Notes under the pieces: generated by a model
Databases searched by the model: none
What the model was told of the DNA's origin: nothing
What the model saw: only the letters and a program-made list of their open reading frames with translations
In this document: positions 8,134 through 16,676 of the stretch, in pieces
Numbering within the stretch: the first letter of the stretch is position 1
Layout of the letters: each line of letters opens with the position of its first letter
Translations under genes and position numbers: made by a program
Source of the DNA: an uncultured Bacteroidota bacterium
Lineage (GTDB): Bacteria; Bacteroidota; Bacteroidia; Flavobacteriales_F; PHOS-HE28
DNA length: 59,917 nucleotides
Assembly (NCBI GenBank): GCA_902826215.1
Contig: CADEDY010000007.1
Span: 87,045 to 146,961, forward strand
Direction of reading: 5' to 3'

Positions 8134-11100
8134 TCACGGCACCTGAGCGCCCCGGACGTTCGTCGGAATGACACCGCCGATCACCTCCAGGATCACATCG
8201 CGATCATTCGAACTCCCCGTATAGATCGTCACTCCGTCCAGGTTCGCATCGCTGCGCAGGTAACCGGCGACCGTATTCGTCGGGATCACGGAGCCGATGT
8301 TCAACAAGACCACATCCCGATCATTGTTCGCTCCCGTGTACACCACCGTGCCATCGGTGTTCACATCGCCAGGCCACAGCCCACGGTAGCTGCCAACGAC
8401 CTTCAGAGGAACAGAACCGTACATCGCGGTTGACGATGCCGTAAGGTCGATCACCTGACCGTTCGATGCGATCGGGGTATTAGCCATGGCGGCTAAGTGA
8501 TTCCTGTGCCTCACCACCAAACGTTTCCCAGCAGTCGCAATATTGAAGGCGATCTGCGGGTCACCGGTTGTGGATATCACCTGCCCATTGGACTGCACTA
8601 ACGCAGCCCGACGAGCAGCAACAGTATTGCCAGCATCATTGTTGCGCAACTCGAGGATCACCCAATCCACAATGGCTGTGGCTCCAGTGGCGTTCAAGAG
8701 GCTTGCATTCAGGGTAGCACCTGCATTCTCCAAGGAGAAGCCCAGCGCGGAGTAGGGCTCAGCAGAAGGGATCAGGTTGTTCTGACGCAAAGTGGTGCGC
8801 ATGAGCCCGGTGGTCCAGTCCATAGCGCCGCCGAGGAAGACCTTCGTACCCACCGTGGTCGCGGCCGGGGTATTGCACCCTGTGCCAGGAACCTTGTAGA
8901 TGATCTTCGAAGCATGTGCGGCAACGGTCTGGGGTCCGGAAAGCATGTTCCCGTTCATATCCGACCAGCATCCGGCCGGAAGGCTGAATGATTGCGATGT
9001 GGAAAGTTCGTTGGCGAGAAGCATGTGCTCATCCGTGGCGATACGTGGTTGTACGGTCACTCGGGTCAATTCCACATTGTCCAGCCAATAGGTGGGTTCG
9101 TTGATCGTATTCGAGAACATCACCACGGATTGCTCTCCCAGATCGCTTTGGAAGTAGACCTCCATGTCGCGCCGTTCAGCATCCAAAGCGAATTCACGTT
9201 GATAGATCGCATAGCCGCTCGCCAACTGGCTCACACCCTTCACCTTGGCCGCAAGCGTACCATTGACAGCACTTCCCTGAATGCTGAAACGCATTCGGTA
9301 CCACTGGCCGTTCTGCATGCTGAACTGATCCGGGTTCCAGAGGTTGAAGGTGGAACTCTGGGTGGCATTCGGGAGATACGCTTTCAGACTACCCGCATCC
9401 AACTTCGTGGCATCGCGTGTCACTTGGGCGTTGGTGGGCCATCCACCCCATCCGGTCACGTTACTGGAGAAGTTGCCGTTCAACACAAGGTTCGCGCTCA
9501 ATTCGCTGGTCGCCGTGTATTGCGCCGAACGCAAGGGGCTGCGCGTGCTTCCCGGCTCTTCATTCCGCTCGGCTTGCCAGCGCTCCAACGTGTAGCTCTT
9601 GACCGCGCTGATTCCCAGATTCCAATTCTTGATGCTGAGCTCATTGTAGGGATTGAAGATCTTGTTGTTCGAGAAAACGCCAAAGTCCACATTGCCCTGC
9701 TGGTAGCAATTCCAGATCTCCATGCAGAGCTGATCCGGAGTAAGGCTGTACAACTGATTACCGGAGTAGACCGTATTGAACGAAGCCATGTAGAACGGCG
9801 TGGTAGCACCGGGGCCGTTGTAGTTGGATCGATCCGAGATGTTGAGCTGGGTCTTGTTGTTGAACAGGATGTTGTCCTTCACTTGGTTGTTCGTGCTGAC
9901 CATGGTGTGATCCACGTGAACGCCCATGGAGCAGTTGCTCACGGTGTTGCGCTGCACGATGCAGTTCTGGATGACCGCATTGCCGAAATAGATCCCGGGC
10001 GTGATCGTTCCGTTCACCGAATAGTTCGTGGCCGCGCTTTCGATATTGCCTATCGCATCGCGCACGATGTTGTCCTGGATCACCATGCTTTGGCCGTTGT
10101 CCCAATAGATGCCACCCCCATCGTTCAAGGTGGCGCAGAAATTCGAGATCACGTTCTTCTCCACCAAGCACGTCTCGCCAACGAAAATGCCCGAGTTGCC
10201 CGTGTTGTGGACCCGGTTCGCGCGCACCGTGTTGGTGCCACCGCCGACGCGCATACCGTGGTAGCCGAAGGCCGATTCGCCCAAGCCCGGGACCAAGGCG
10301 ATATCGGTCAGCGTTGAGTTGGAAACGACACTTCCATTGTCCAACAGCACCAAGGCCGAAGCATAGGTATTCTGGAAGGTGTTGTTCGTATAGGTGTTGT
10401 TGGAGCCATAGCTGATCACCCCGCTGTTCATCTTCTCGAAGCTGCAGCCGGTAACCGTATTGTTCGATCCGGAGACCTTCACCCCGGCATCCTTTTGCCC
10501 ACGGAAAGCGATGTCCTGGACCGTGATCCGGTTGCGCTGCCATTCGATGAAAACCCCTTGATCATGGATCGACGCCTCAACTGTCAAGGAATTCGGGTTC
10601 ACACCTGTTGGTGCCCAGAGGTAGAGCACACCAGCGGTGGCATCGTGGTACCACTCCCCCGCTGCATCCAGAGCACTGAGCTTGTTGCAGAGGTAGAACC
10701 CCCAGTTGTAGCTACCCGCATTGTAGGTCAGCGCCGGAAAGTTGATCGTTGTGCCGGACTGACTGCTCACCGTCCGATTCTCGTAACACCAGTTGGTACT
10801 GCGGAGAACCAATGTTCCTCCATTCCATGTGCCATTGGATTGAGTGATGTTGGTGCTGGTGAGTTGGGTGCTCGTTGCGGTGTTCACTCGTGACCAACCC
10901 GTATTCGGTGTCCGGGCAAGGGTTTGTAAGGCTCCGTTCACGAAGACGTATTTCACCCCTTGGGCCACATTGGCCTTGTAGATGTTTCCGGAGTGTTGGG
11001 TCCATCCAGAGACCGTAGTCGCTCCGCTGATCACCGGTTTCGCCCCGGTGCCGTAAGCACCGATCACGATGTTGGACGTAGAAGTCCCCGAAGTATACCA

Positions 11101-11325
11101 GGTCAATTGGCCGACATAGGTTCCACCCCGTTGGAACAACAACTGATCGCCGGCCACCGCGGTGGAAGCCAATTGCTGCGCCCGGGCAATGGTGCGCCAA
11201 GGGGCGCTCTGACTGGTTCCGTTGTTGCTGTCGTTACCCGTTGGGGAAACGTAGTACACCGTTGCGTGCAACCCGGAGGTGAGCAACACGAGCCCGAGGG
11301 AGAGGTTTCGGAGAATTCCGGTCAT
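8134..11325 (-). CDS. Secreted right-handed beta-helix protein with dockerin-like C-terminus
   Basis: A 1063-residue protein with a signal peptide (about 1-21) followed by YYVSPTGNDSNNGTSQSAPW, the usual opening of parallel beta-helix (pectate-lyase-fold) surface proteins. N-rich short repeats (about 240-560) make up the helix. A carbohydrate-binding-like module (VLNGNFSSNVTGWGGWP) begins near 615. The last 75 residues hold two copies of a D-x-N-x-D-G...YTG..NDRDV module, which resembles calcium-binding dockerin repeats. It has no typical T9SS sorting domain. The fold suggests binding or cleaving polysaccharide, but I see no assignable catalytic residues. Confidence 0.8.
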   Translation of the reverse strand: MTGILRNLSLGLVLLTSGLHATVYYVSPTGNDSNNGTSQSAPWRTIARAQQLASTAVAGDQLLFQRGGTYVGQLTWYTSGTSTSNIVIGAYGTGAKPVISGATTVSGWTQHSGNIYKANVAQGVKYVFVNGALQTLARTPNTGWSRVNTATSTQLTSTNITQSNGTWNGGTLVLRSTNWCYENRTVSSQSGTTINFPALTYNAGSYNWGFYLCNKLSALDAAGEWYHDATAGVLYLWAPTGVNPNSLTVEASIHDQGVFIEWQRNRITVQDIAFRGQKDAGVKVSGSNNTVTGCSFEKMNSGVISYGSNNTYTNNTFQNTYASALVLLDNGSVVSNSTLTDIALVPGLGESAFGYHGMRVGGGTNTVRANRVHNTGNSGIFVGETCLVEKNVISNFCATLNDGGGIYWDNGQSMVIQDNIVRDAIGNIESAATNYSVNGTITPGIYFGNAVIQNCIVQRNTVSNCSMGVHVDHTMVSTNNQVKDNILFNNKTQLNISDRSNYNGPGATTPFYMASFNTVYSGNQLYSLTPDQLCMEIWNCYQQGNVDFGVFSNNKIFNPYNELSIKNWNLGISAVKSYTLERWQAERNEEPGSTRSPLRSAQYTATSELSANLVLNGNFSSNVTGWGGWPTNAQVTRDATKLDAGSLKAYLPNATQSSTFNLWNPDQFSMQNGQWYRMRFSIQGSAVNGTLAAKVKGVSQLASGYAIYQREFALDAERRDMEVYFQSDLGEQSVVMFSNTINEPTYWLDNVELTRVTVQPRIATDEHMLLANELSTSQSFSLPAGCWSDMNGNMLSGPQTVAAHASKIIYKVPGTGCNTPAATTVGTKVFLGGAMDWTTGLMRTTLRQNNLIPSAEPYSALGFSLENAGATLNASLLNATGATAIVDWVILELRNNDAGNTVAARRAALVQSNGQVISTTGDPQIAFNIATAGKRLVVRHRNHLAAMANTPIASNGQVIDLTASSTAMYGSVPLKVVGSYRGLWPGDVNTDGTVVYTGANNDRDVVLLNIGSVIPTNTVAGYLRSDANLDGVTIYTGSSNDRDVILEVIGGVIPTNVRGAQVP

Positions 11326-11598
11326 GGTCCTTGCAGGGATAAGCGCCGCGAAGTTGGCGTCCCCCTAAGGCTAGGCCGATGCAGTTCTCCACAAGGAATT
11401 GAACATTTCGACCAGTCGCCCCGCTGACCCGATGGGGCATCCGATCCGCCCCGCGATCGATCAGAATGACCTCGGAATGGACGGAAGTTGGACAACTCGA
11501 TCGTTGAAAAAGCTCATCGGATCGACTTTCTCGCGTTCGACCCGGCGTACTTGGAATGCCGCGCAACCAGTTGACTGTCGCAGACAATTCACGTGGTG
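11326..11598. other. Intergenic region, no gene seen
   Basis: About 270 bases between the start of the beta-helix gene and tRNA-Arg. Short frames exist but none has convincing protein character. It presumably carries the promoter of the beta-helix gene, though I found no clear TAnnTTTG element. Confidence 0.4.
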
Positions 11599-11672
<74 letters not shown>

Positions 11673-11697
11673 GATCAATGGTCACAAAGGTGCCACG

Positions 11698-11730
11698 AAA
11701 AAAGGCCAACCTGATGGCTGGCCTTTCACT
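11698..11730 (-). terminator. Terminator hairpin after tRNA-Pro
   Basis: On the minus strand, arms AAAGGCCA and TGGCCTTT flank a roughly 10-nt loop, followed by a run of T residues (the A-run at 11698-11703 on the plus strand). It lies between tRNA-Pro and tRNA-Arg, so tRNA-Arg may rely on read-through or its own promoter. Confidence 0.7.
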
Positions 11731-11733
11731 TCG

Positions 11734-11807
11734 TCGGGGCGGCCAGATTCGAACTGACGACCTCCTGCTCCCAAAGCAGGCGCGATACCGGGCTACGCTA
11801 CGCCCCG
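11734..11807 (-). tRNA. tRNA-Pro (anticodon TGG)
   Basis: Minus-strand cloverleaf: acceptor CGGGGCG/CGCCCCG, anticodon stem CCTGC/GCAGG around loop TTTGGGA (anticodon TGG), and T arm containing GTTCGAATC. The C1-G72 pair typical of bacterial tRNA-Pro is present. CCA is not encoded. Confidence 0.95.
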
Positions 11808-11967
11808 AACGGGCCGCAAAGGAACGGTAATTCTTGACATGTACGCACTTGGAGAGTAGAATCTCCTGTGAAAAGCAGTTGCAGCAAGGCCAGAACAGGG
11901 ATTGCCCGAGGACGGGCTATCCCCTTTGGGGGGAGTTGCAGAGCCAAAGCCTGCTCGCTCCGCTCGG

Positions 11968-12029
11968 GGCTTTGTTCGTTCCCAAGATCCTTGCAAGCCA
12001 GCTTGCAGATCTTGAAAACGAACAAAGCC
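11968..12029. repeat. Long inverted repeat between tRNA-Ser and tRNA-Pro
   Basis: The arm at 11968-11998 (GGCTTTGTTCGTT, then CAAGATC and GCAAGC) is matched by its reverse complement at 12001-12029 with a few mismatches. This predicts a roughly 60-nt hairpin with a 13-bp perfect base. Its outer arm (12023-12029) overlaps the terminator at 12023-12046, so the two RNA structures would exclude each other. Confidence 0.75.
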
Positions 12030-12046
12030 GCCTTTCGGCGGCTTTG
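12023..12046 (-). terminator. Rho-independent terminator after tRNA-Ser
   Basis: Minus strand: CAAAGCCGCC, tetraloop GAAA, GGCGGCTTTG, then TTCGTTTTC. This is a perfect 10-bp stem just downstream of tRNA-Ser. The structure is symmetrical, but the T-rich tail favours the minus strand. Confidence 0.8.
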
Positions 12047-12051
12047 ACTCT

Positions 12052-12141
<90 letters not shown>

Positions 12142-12171
12142 AAGCGGGTCCCACCACGGTCGGCGGGGCGG

Positions 12172-12179
12172 CAAATATA
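12172..12179 (-). promoter_or_regulatory. Promoter -7 element for tRNA-Ser
   Basis: TATATTTG on the minus strand matches the Bacteroidota -7 consensus TAnnTTTG exactly, 30 nt upstream of the tRNA 5' end. A TTG lies upstream at a shorter spacing than usual (15 nt). Confidence 0.55.
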
Positions 12180-12203
12180 GCCGATCGCTCCATTCAACGT
12201 TCT

Positions 12204-12211
12204 TACCTTTG
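12204..12211 (+). promoter_or_regulatory. Promoter -7 element for thiolase
   Basis: TACCTTTG on the plus strand matches TAnnTTTG, about 35 nt before the thiolase ATG. No good -33 TTTG is seen. It stands back to back with the tRNA-Ser element. Confidence 0.5.
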
Positions 12212-12246
12212 CGACCTTCTTAACAGAACCCCAAAAAGTGATCATC

Positions 12247-13425
12247 ATGGCCCGTGAAGTTGTCATCGTTTCCGCAGTACGAACACCCATTGGTAGCTTC
12301 GGTGGCAGTCTCGCCGAAGTCCCTGCTACAGAGCTTGGAGCTACCGCGATCAAAGCAGCTGTGGAGCGCGCTGGTATCAAGGCCGATGCCGTGCAGGAAG
12401 TCATCATGGGCAGCGTTCTTCAAGCCAATTTGGGCCAAGCACCTGCTCGCCAAGCAGCGAAAGGTGCAGGGTTGCCGGATGAAGTTGCCTGCACCACCGT
12501 GAACAAGGTCTGCGCCAGTGGCATGAAGGCGATCATGATGGCCAGTCAGGACATTCTCCTTGGCGATGCCGATGTGGTAGTGGCCGGCGGCATGGAGAGC
12601 ATGAGCCGTACTCCCTATTATCTGGAAAGCGCTCGCTACGGCTACCGATTCGGGAACGGCACCCTGATCGATGGCATCAGCAAGGATGGCCTGATGAACG
12701 TATACGACCAGAAGGCCATGGGCGTATGCGCCGACCTCTGCGCCTCGGAGAACACGATCAGTCGAGAGGAGCAGGATGCTTTCGCCATTGAGAGCTACAC
12801 TCGCAGCGCCAATGCCTGGAAGGCCGGAAAGTTCGCCGACGAGGTGGTCCCCGTGACCGTGAAGACGCGCAAAGGCGATGTAGTGGTAAGTGAGGACGAA
12901 GAGTACAAGAATGTGAACTTCGACAAGCTGAAGACACTGAAACCGGTGTTCACAAAGGAAGGCACCGTCACCGCTGGCAATGCGAGCACGATCAACGATG
13001 GTGCTGCGGCACTCGTGTTGATGAGCGCGGACAAGGCGAAGGAACTCGGTTTGAAGCCTTTGGCCAAGGTGATCGGCTACGCAGATGCGGAGCAAGCACC
13101 TGAATGGTTCACCACAACGCCAGCTAAAGCGGTTCCATTGGCCGTGAAGAAAGCCGGCTTGAAGATGAGCGACATCCAGTATGTTGAGTTGAATGAGGCC
13201 TTCTCCGTGGTCGGCATCGCGAACACGAAGATGATGGGACTCGATCCGAGCAAGGTGAACGTGAACGGCGGCGCGGTCTCCTTGGGCCACCCCTTGGGCT
13301 GCAGCGGTGCCCGTGTGGTAGTGACGTTGTTGAACGTGTTGAAACAGAACGGTGCCAAGTACGGCGCTGCTGGGATCTGCAACGGTGGTGGCGGTGCGAG
13401 TGCCATCGTGATCGAGATGATCTAA
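12247..13425 (+). CDS. Acetyl-CoA C-acyltransferase (thiolase)
   Basis: A 392-residue thiolase, normal for the family. The N-terminal [20 protein letters not shown] is typical. The catalytic triad is visible: nucleophile Cys89 in [10 protein letters not shown], the histidine of [17 protein letters not shown], and the late cysteine of [10 protein letters not shown]. It condenses two acetyl-CoA or cleaves beta-ketoacyl-CoA; sequence alone does not separate the AtoB and FadA roles. I chose the ATG at 12247 over an in-frame GTG at 12238 because it gives the standard N-terminus. The peptidase gene follows after 6 nt, probably cotranscribed. Confidence 0.93.
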   Translation: MAREVVIVSAVRTPIGSFGGSLAEVPATELGATAIKAAVERAGIKADAVQEVIMGSVLQANLGQAPARQAAKGAGLPDEVACTTVNKVCASGMKAIMMASQDILLGDADVVVAGGMESMSRTPYYLESARYGYRFGNGTLIDGISKDGLMNVYDQKAMGVCADLCASENTISREEQDAFAIESYTRSANAWKAGKFADEVVPVTVKTRKGDVVVSEDEEYKNVNFDKLKTLKPVFTKEGTVTAGNASTINDGAAALVLMSADKAKELGLKPLAKVIGYADAEQAPEWFTTTPAKAVPLAVKKAGLKMSDIQYVELNEAFSVVGIANTKMMGLDPSKVNVNGGAVSLGHPLGCSGARVVVTLLNVLKQNGAKYGAAGICNGGGGASAIVIEMI

Positions 13426-13431
13426 GGTTCC

Positions 13432-14205
13432 ATGATCGCTGTTATCTGCCCCCTATCCATCGTTCCCGTCCGCAAGGAACCGAACGACCGCTCCGAAATG
13501 GTCAGCCAATGGCTCTTCGGCGAAACGGCTGAAGTGCTTGACAAGAAGGAGAACTGGAGCTTGCTCCGATTCGACCACGACGGTTATGAAGGTTGGGTGG
13601 ATAACAAGCAGTGGGAGGTCACGGCCACACCGAACGTGGATCCGGATCTACGTGTGATCGACCAGAACACCATCGCCGATCTTGGCGAACGACAAGTGCT
13701 GCTTCCTTATGGTGGCGTTGTTCCGTTCTTTCAGGAAGGATCCATTCTCTGGCAAGGTGAGCGTATTCCAGTGCAAGCGGTGACCAACCACCGGCCCGAT
13801 CTGGAGCGCGCGGATCTGATGGAGTTCTACCTCCACCCCTTCCTCGGCGCGCCCTATCTCTGGGGTGGACGCACACCCGTCGGTGTCGATTGCAGTGGCC
13901 TTACGCAAATGATCTTCATCCTCATGGGGATCTACCTTCCCCGTGATGCTTCCGAACAAGCCGAAGAAGGCGATGTCGTGGAACTCCTCGATCTCTGCGA
14001 ACCCGGTGATCTGGTCTTCTTCGACAATGTCGAGGGTAGGATCGTGCACGTCGGCATAGTCCTGACCCGGAACGATGAAGGCGATCTGCGCGTGGTCCAT
14101 GCCAGTGGTCGTGTGCGTATCGACAAGCTCGATCAGGAGGGCATCTTCAACGCAGACACGAAGACCTATTCGCACAAGCTGCGGATGGTGCGGCGGGTGC
14201 TGTGA
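13432..14205 (+). CDS. NlpC/P60 (C40) peptidase with SH3-like domain
   Basis: A 257-residue protein. The N-terminal part (1-70) is a bacterial SH3-like domain (CPLSIVPVRKEPNDRSEMVSQ); the C-terminal half is a C40 cysteine peptidase with catalytic Cys in GVDCSGLTQMIF and His in GRIVHVGIVL. Such enzymes hydrolyse the D-Glu/diamino-acid bond of peptidoglycan stem peptides or recycled muropeptides. No signal peptide is apparent, which favours a cytoplasmic recycling enzyme of the YkfC type. It ends 9 nt from the stop of the convergent receptor gene. Confidence 0.88.
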   Translation: MIAVICPLSIVPVRKEPNDRSEMVSQWLFGETAEVLDKKENWSLLRFDHDGYEGWVDNKQWEVTATPNVDPDLRVIDQNTIADLGERQVLLPYGGVVPFFQEGSILWQGERIPVQAVTNHRPDLERADLMEFYLHPFLGAPYLWGGRTPVGVDCSGLTQMIFILMGIYLPRDASEQAEEGDVVELLDLCEPGDLVFFDNVEGRIVHVGIVLTRNDEGDLRVVHASGRVRIDKLDQEGIFNADTKTYSHKLRMVRRVL

Positions 14206-14214
14206 TCGCTTCGC

Positions 14215-16566
14215 TCAGAATCGCAGCGTGTACTGCAAGACCGGTAGTATGCTGAGCTGTGATCCGCCTTCGATGGCTTGATCCTGTGAGTTGTAATACC
14301 GATAGACCACGGTCTTCGCGTTGAGGATGTTCTGCACATCGGCCTTGAACTCGTGGCTCACCTTGGGTCGACCGACGCGGTAGCTCACGACGGCATCCAC
14401 CTTGTGGACCGGGAGTCCCTTAACGCTCATCGGTGCTCCACCTTCCTTTTCCGTTCCCGTAACAATGCTTGCTTCCAGATCGATCGGGGTATACCACTGA
14501 CCACCCTGCACAGAGTACCGGAAGCCCGTCATCAAGATGCGGTCTTTGCCTGCTGGTCCAAGCTTCCACTCTCTGCCAGCGAGGGCATTGGCAACCACGC
14601 CCAAGTTGAACCTCGAGTTGTGCCAAACGCCATCCAACGGTTTGTACTTCGACTCGCTGAAAGAGCTGGTGACCATGAAGTGGTAGCCGCGCGTGAAGAA
14701 CTTCTCGACGCTCAGCTCCACGCCCGTATTGTAGCCTGTTCCCTTGTTCACCAAGGGCGTTGTGGTGAACCAACCCGACCAGTTGTTGATCGTGAACGCA
14801 CTGTTCGGATCATTCTCCACGGGCAGGTCATACAGGTACTGGTAGTAAGCCTCCGCTTTGAACTGAATGTCCTCAGCGAGTTTCTGCTCGTAGCCGAATA
14901 CAGCATGGGCTGCTCGAGTGAGTCCGAGTTCCTGGTTCGGACGGAAAGTGTGCCCTTGCTCGTCGGTGTCCTGTGCCAAGTACGTCATGAGGGCTTCGGT
15001 CTTCGAGTGCAGACCCAAAGCGAACATGAACGCGCGGTTCGGCTTGGCTTGGTAGCGCAGCGCCAAACGGGGCTCCACGCTCAAGGCGTCATTCAGGTCG
15101 TAGTAGAGCACGTGCGCACCACCGGTCAAGGTCCATGCCTCGTTCCAACGCCATTTCCAACTGCTGAACGCCTGTACCGTGTTGGCCGAACCGCTTTGAT
15201 CAAGGACGGTATTGTACACGAAGGTCTCCGTATCCCATTCCGTCGAAGCCAATCGGTAACGCTCCTTCGAGACGATCAACCCGGAACGCATCTTCAGGCG
15301 GTTGTTGATCCGCGTGTTCAACGTTGTACTTCCCCTCGCGGTCCACTTCGCCAGACCAGCGTCCGCCCGTAGTTCAAGCCCCTCCTCACCCGGCAGCGGC
15401 GATTCGCGATAGTCCGTGGAACTGCCATTTCCACTCACCGAGATCGTCGAGTAGAGAAAGCTGTTGTCGCCCAAAGTGCGCGTATGCGTAAGGCCGATGA
15501 CACCCATCCGTGAACCAAAATCAGCGCGACTGAACAGCGTGTCCCCATCGTCGCTCATATCCTCCGAAATGATGTGACTGCGACCACCAACGCCGAACAA
15601 GGAGAAAGTTCCTTTGGTCGATGTTGGCACTTTCAGCTTGAAGGCTGCATCCGTGTACTTCGGAACACCATCGTAGTCCACGATGCCAGCGCCATCCAAA
15701 AGGGCGAGCGTGCTGTAGCGATAGTTCACCAAGTAGGAACCACCGTCCACACCAGGCAATGGTCCTTCGGCGGTGAGATCCGTTCCGAGTACACCAGCTT
15801 TCAATGTGTATTCGCGTTTGCTGTCGTTGCCATCGCGAAGGCGCATGTCGAATACCGCGCTGGTGACATTGCCGTATTCTGCGGGAAAGGCCCCCGTGTA
15901 GAAATCCGAGTTGTCGATCACATCGCTGTTAAGCACGTTGATCGGACCTCCCGTGCTGCCATCGTCAGCGAAGTGGTTCGGGTTAGGGATCTCCATGCCT
16001 TCCAATCGCCACAGCACGCCCTTCGGTGAATTGCCACGAACCACAATGGTATTGTCGCCGGAAGGGTCACTGGCAACACCAGGGAAGGTGCTCACCATAC
16101 GAGCAGGATCGTTGATACCACCAGCGATACGCGACGTTTCCTCCACGCTGATGCGTCTTGCGCTGACCATGGCCATGTCGTTGCGTACTTCGCCCTTGCG
16201 ATCCGGTGCCTTCACTTCGAATTCCTTCAACTGGCTTACCGATTCCTGTAAACGCACCTCCAGCACTAATTCCTTGGCGCTGGTCAGCAGCAGGTTGCTC
16301 ATTCGTTGCTCTTCGTAGCCGAGCATCCGCACCTGCAGATCCAATCGACCGGTCGGCACTTCTGCGATCGAAAACCGGCCATCCGGATCGGCAGTAGCCC
16401 CTTTGATCGGATCCGATCCCACAACAACGACCGTTGCTCCGATCAAGGGTTGACGAGTATCCGCATCAACGACCGAGCCGCGCACGGTCTGTAAGTAGCC
16501 TTGGGCATTGCTCACACGGGTGAAGCAGATGAGACCCAGAACGAAGAGGAGAGAACGGGTGTACAT
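14215..16566 (-). CDS. TonB-dependent receptor, no STN domain
   Basis: A 783-residue outer-membrane receptor: signal peptide (about 1-18), carboxypeptidase-regulatory-like domain (about 25-105, GSVVDADTRQPLIGATVVV), plug (about 140-260, NTIVVRGNSPKGVLWRLEG and YTGAFPAEYGNVTSAVFDM), and a beta-barrel ending in aromatic LQYTLRF. The ATG at 16566 gives a clean signal peptide; the frame stays open upstream into the next gene but without protein character. The substrate is unknown. It is the last gene of the sigma/FecR locus and has its own candidate ECF promoter. It lacks the N-terminal STN signalling domain found in FecA-type transducers. Confidence 0.88.
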   Translation of the reverse strand: MYTRSLLFVLGLICFTRVSNAQGYLQTVRGSVVDADTRQPLIGATVVVVGSDPIKGATADPDGRFSIAEVPTGRLDLQVRMLGYEEQRMSNLLLTSAKELVLEVRLQESVSQLKEFEVKAPDRKGEVRNDMAMVSARRISVEETSRIAGGINDPARMVSTFPGVASDPSGDNTIVVRGNSPKGVLWRLEGMEIPNPNHFADDGSTGGPINVLNSDVIDNSDFYTGAFPAEYGNVTSAVFDMRLRDGNDSKREYTLKAGVLGTDLTAEGPLPGVDGGSYLVNYRYSTLALLDGAGIVDYDGVPKYTDAAFKLKVPTSTKGTFSLFGVGGRSHIISEDMSDDGDTLFSRADFGSRMGVIGLTHTRTLGDNSFLYSTISVSGNGSSTDYRESPLPGEEGLELRADAGLAKWTARGSTTLNTRINNRLKMRSGLIVSKERYRLASTEWDTETFVYNTVLDQSGSANTVQAFSSWKWRWNEAWTLTGGAHVLYYDLNDALSVEPRLALRYQAKPNRAFMFALGLHSKTEALMTYLAQDTDEQGHTFRPNQELGLTRAAHAVFGYEQKLAEDIQFKAEAYYQYLYDLPVENDPNSAFTINNWSGWFTTTPLVNKGTGYNTGVELSVEKFFTRGYHFMVTSSFSESKYKPLDGVWHNSRFNLGVVANALAGREWKLGPAGKDRILMTGFRYSVQGGQWYTPIDLEASIVTGTEKEGGAPMSVKGLPVHKVDAVVSYRVGRPKVSHEFKADVQNILNAKTVVYRYYNSQDQAIEGGSQLSILPVLQYTLRF

Positions 16567-16572
16567 GTCGTT

Positions 16573-16597
16573 GTTTGTTGTCCTTATGACAACCAAC
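16573..16597. promoter_or_regulatory. Dyad overlapping the receptor promoter
   Basis: Arms GTTTGTTGTC and GACAACCAAC (9 of 10 paired) flank CTTAT. The dyad covers the -10 motif and the expected start site of the receptor gene. It could be an operator or a leader hairpin. The sister promoter of fecR lacks it. Confidence 0.45.
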
Positions 16598-16613
16598 AGA
16601 TAGAACACCCCTA
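16585..16613 (-). promoter_or_regulatory. Candidate ECF-sigma promoter of the TonB receptor gene
   Basis: Minus strand: TAGGGGT, 12 nt, GGTTGTCATA, ending 18 nt before the start codon. The same two words at identical spacing precede fecR. From GGGGT to GTC the gap is 16 nt, usual for ECF promoters with a GTC-containing -10 element. Confidence 0.65.
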
Positions 16614-16676
16614 CTCCAACCAAAAAGAAATTGAACTCGGCCTTGGCGTTCCGTGGAGTCCCGGATAAGCGTGCAG

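Noticed and set aside
8992..10317. Long open frame (441 codons) on the plus strand inside the beta-helix gene
   Set aside because: It is the antisense of a clear exported protein with signal peptide and repeats; its own peptide is rich in His, Val and Arg without domain character.
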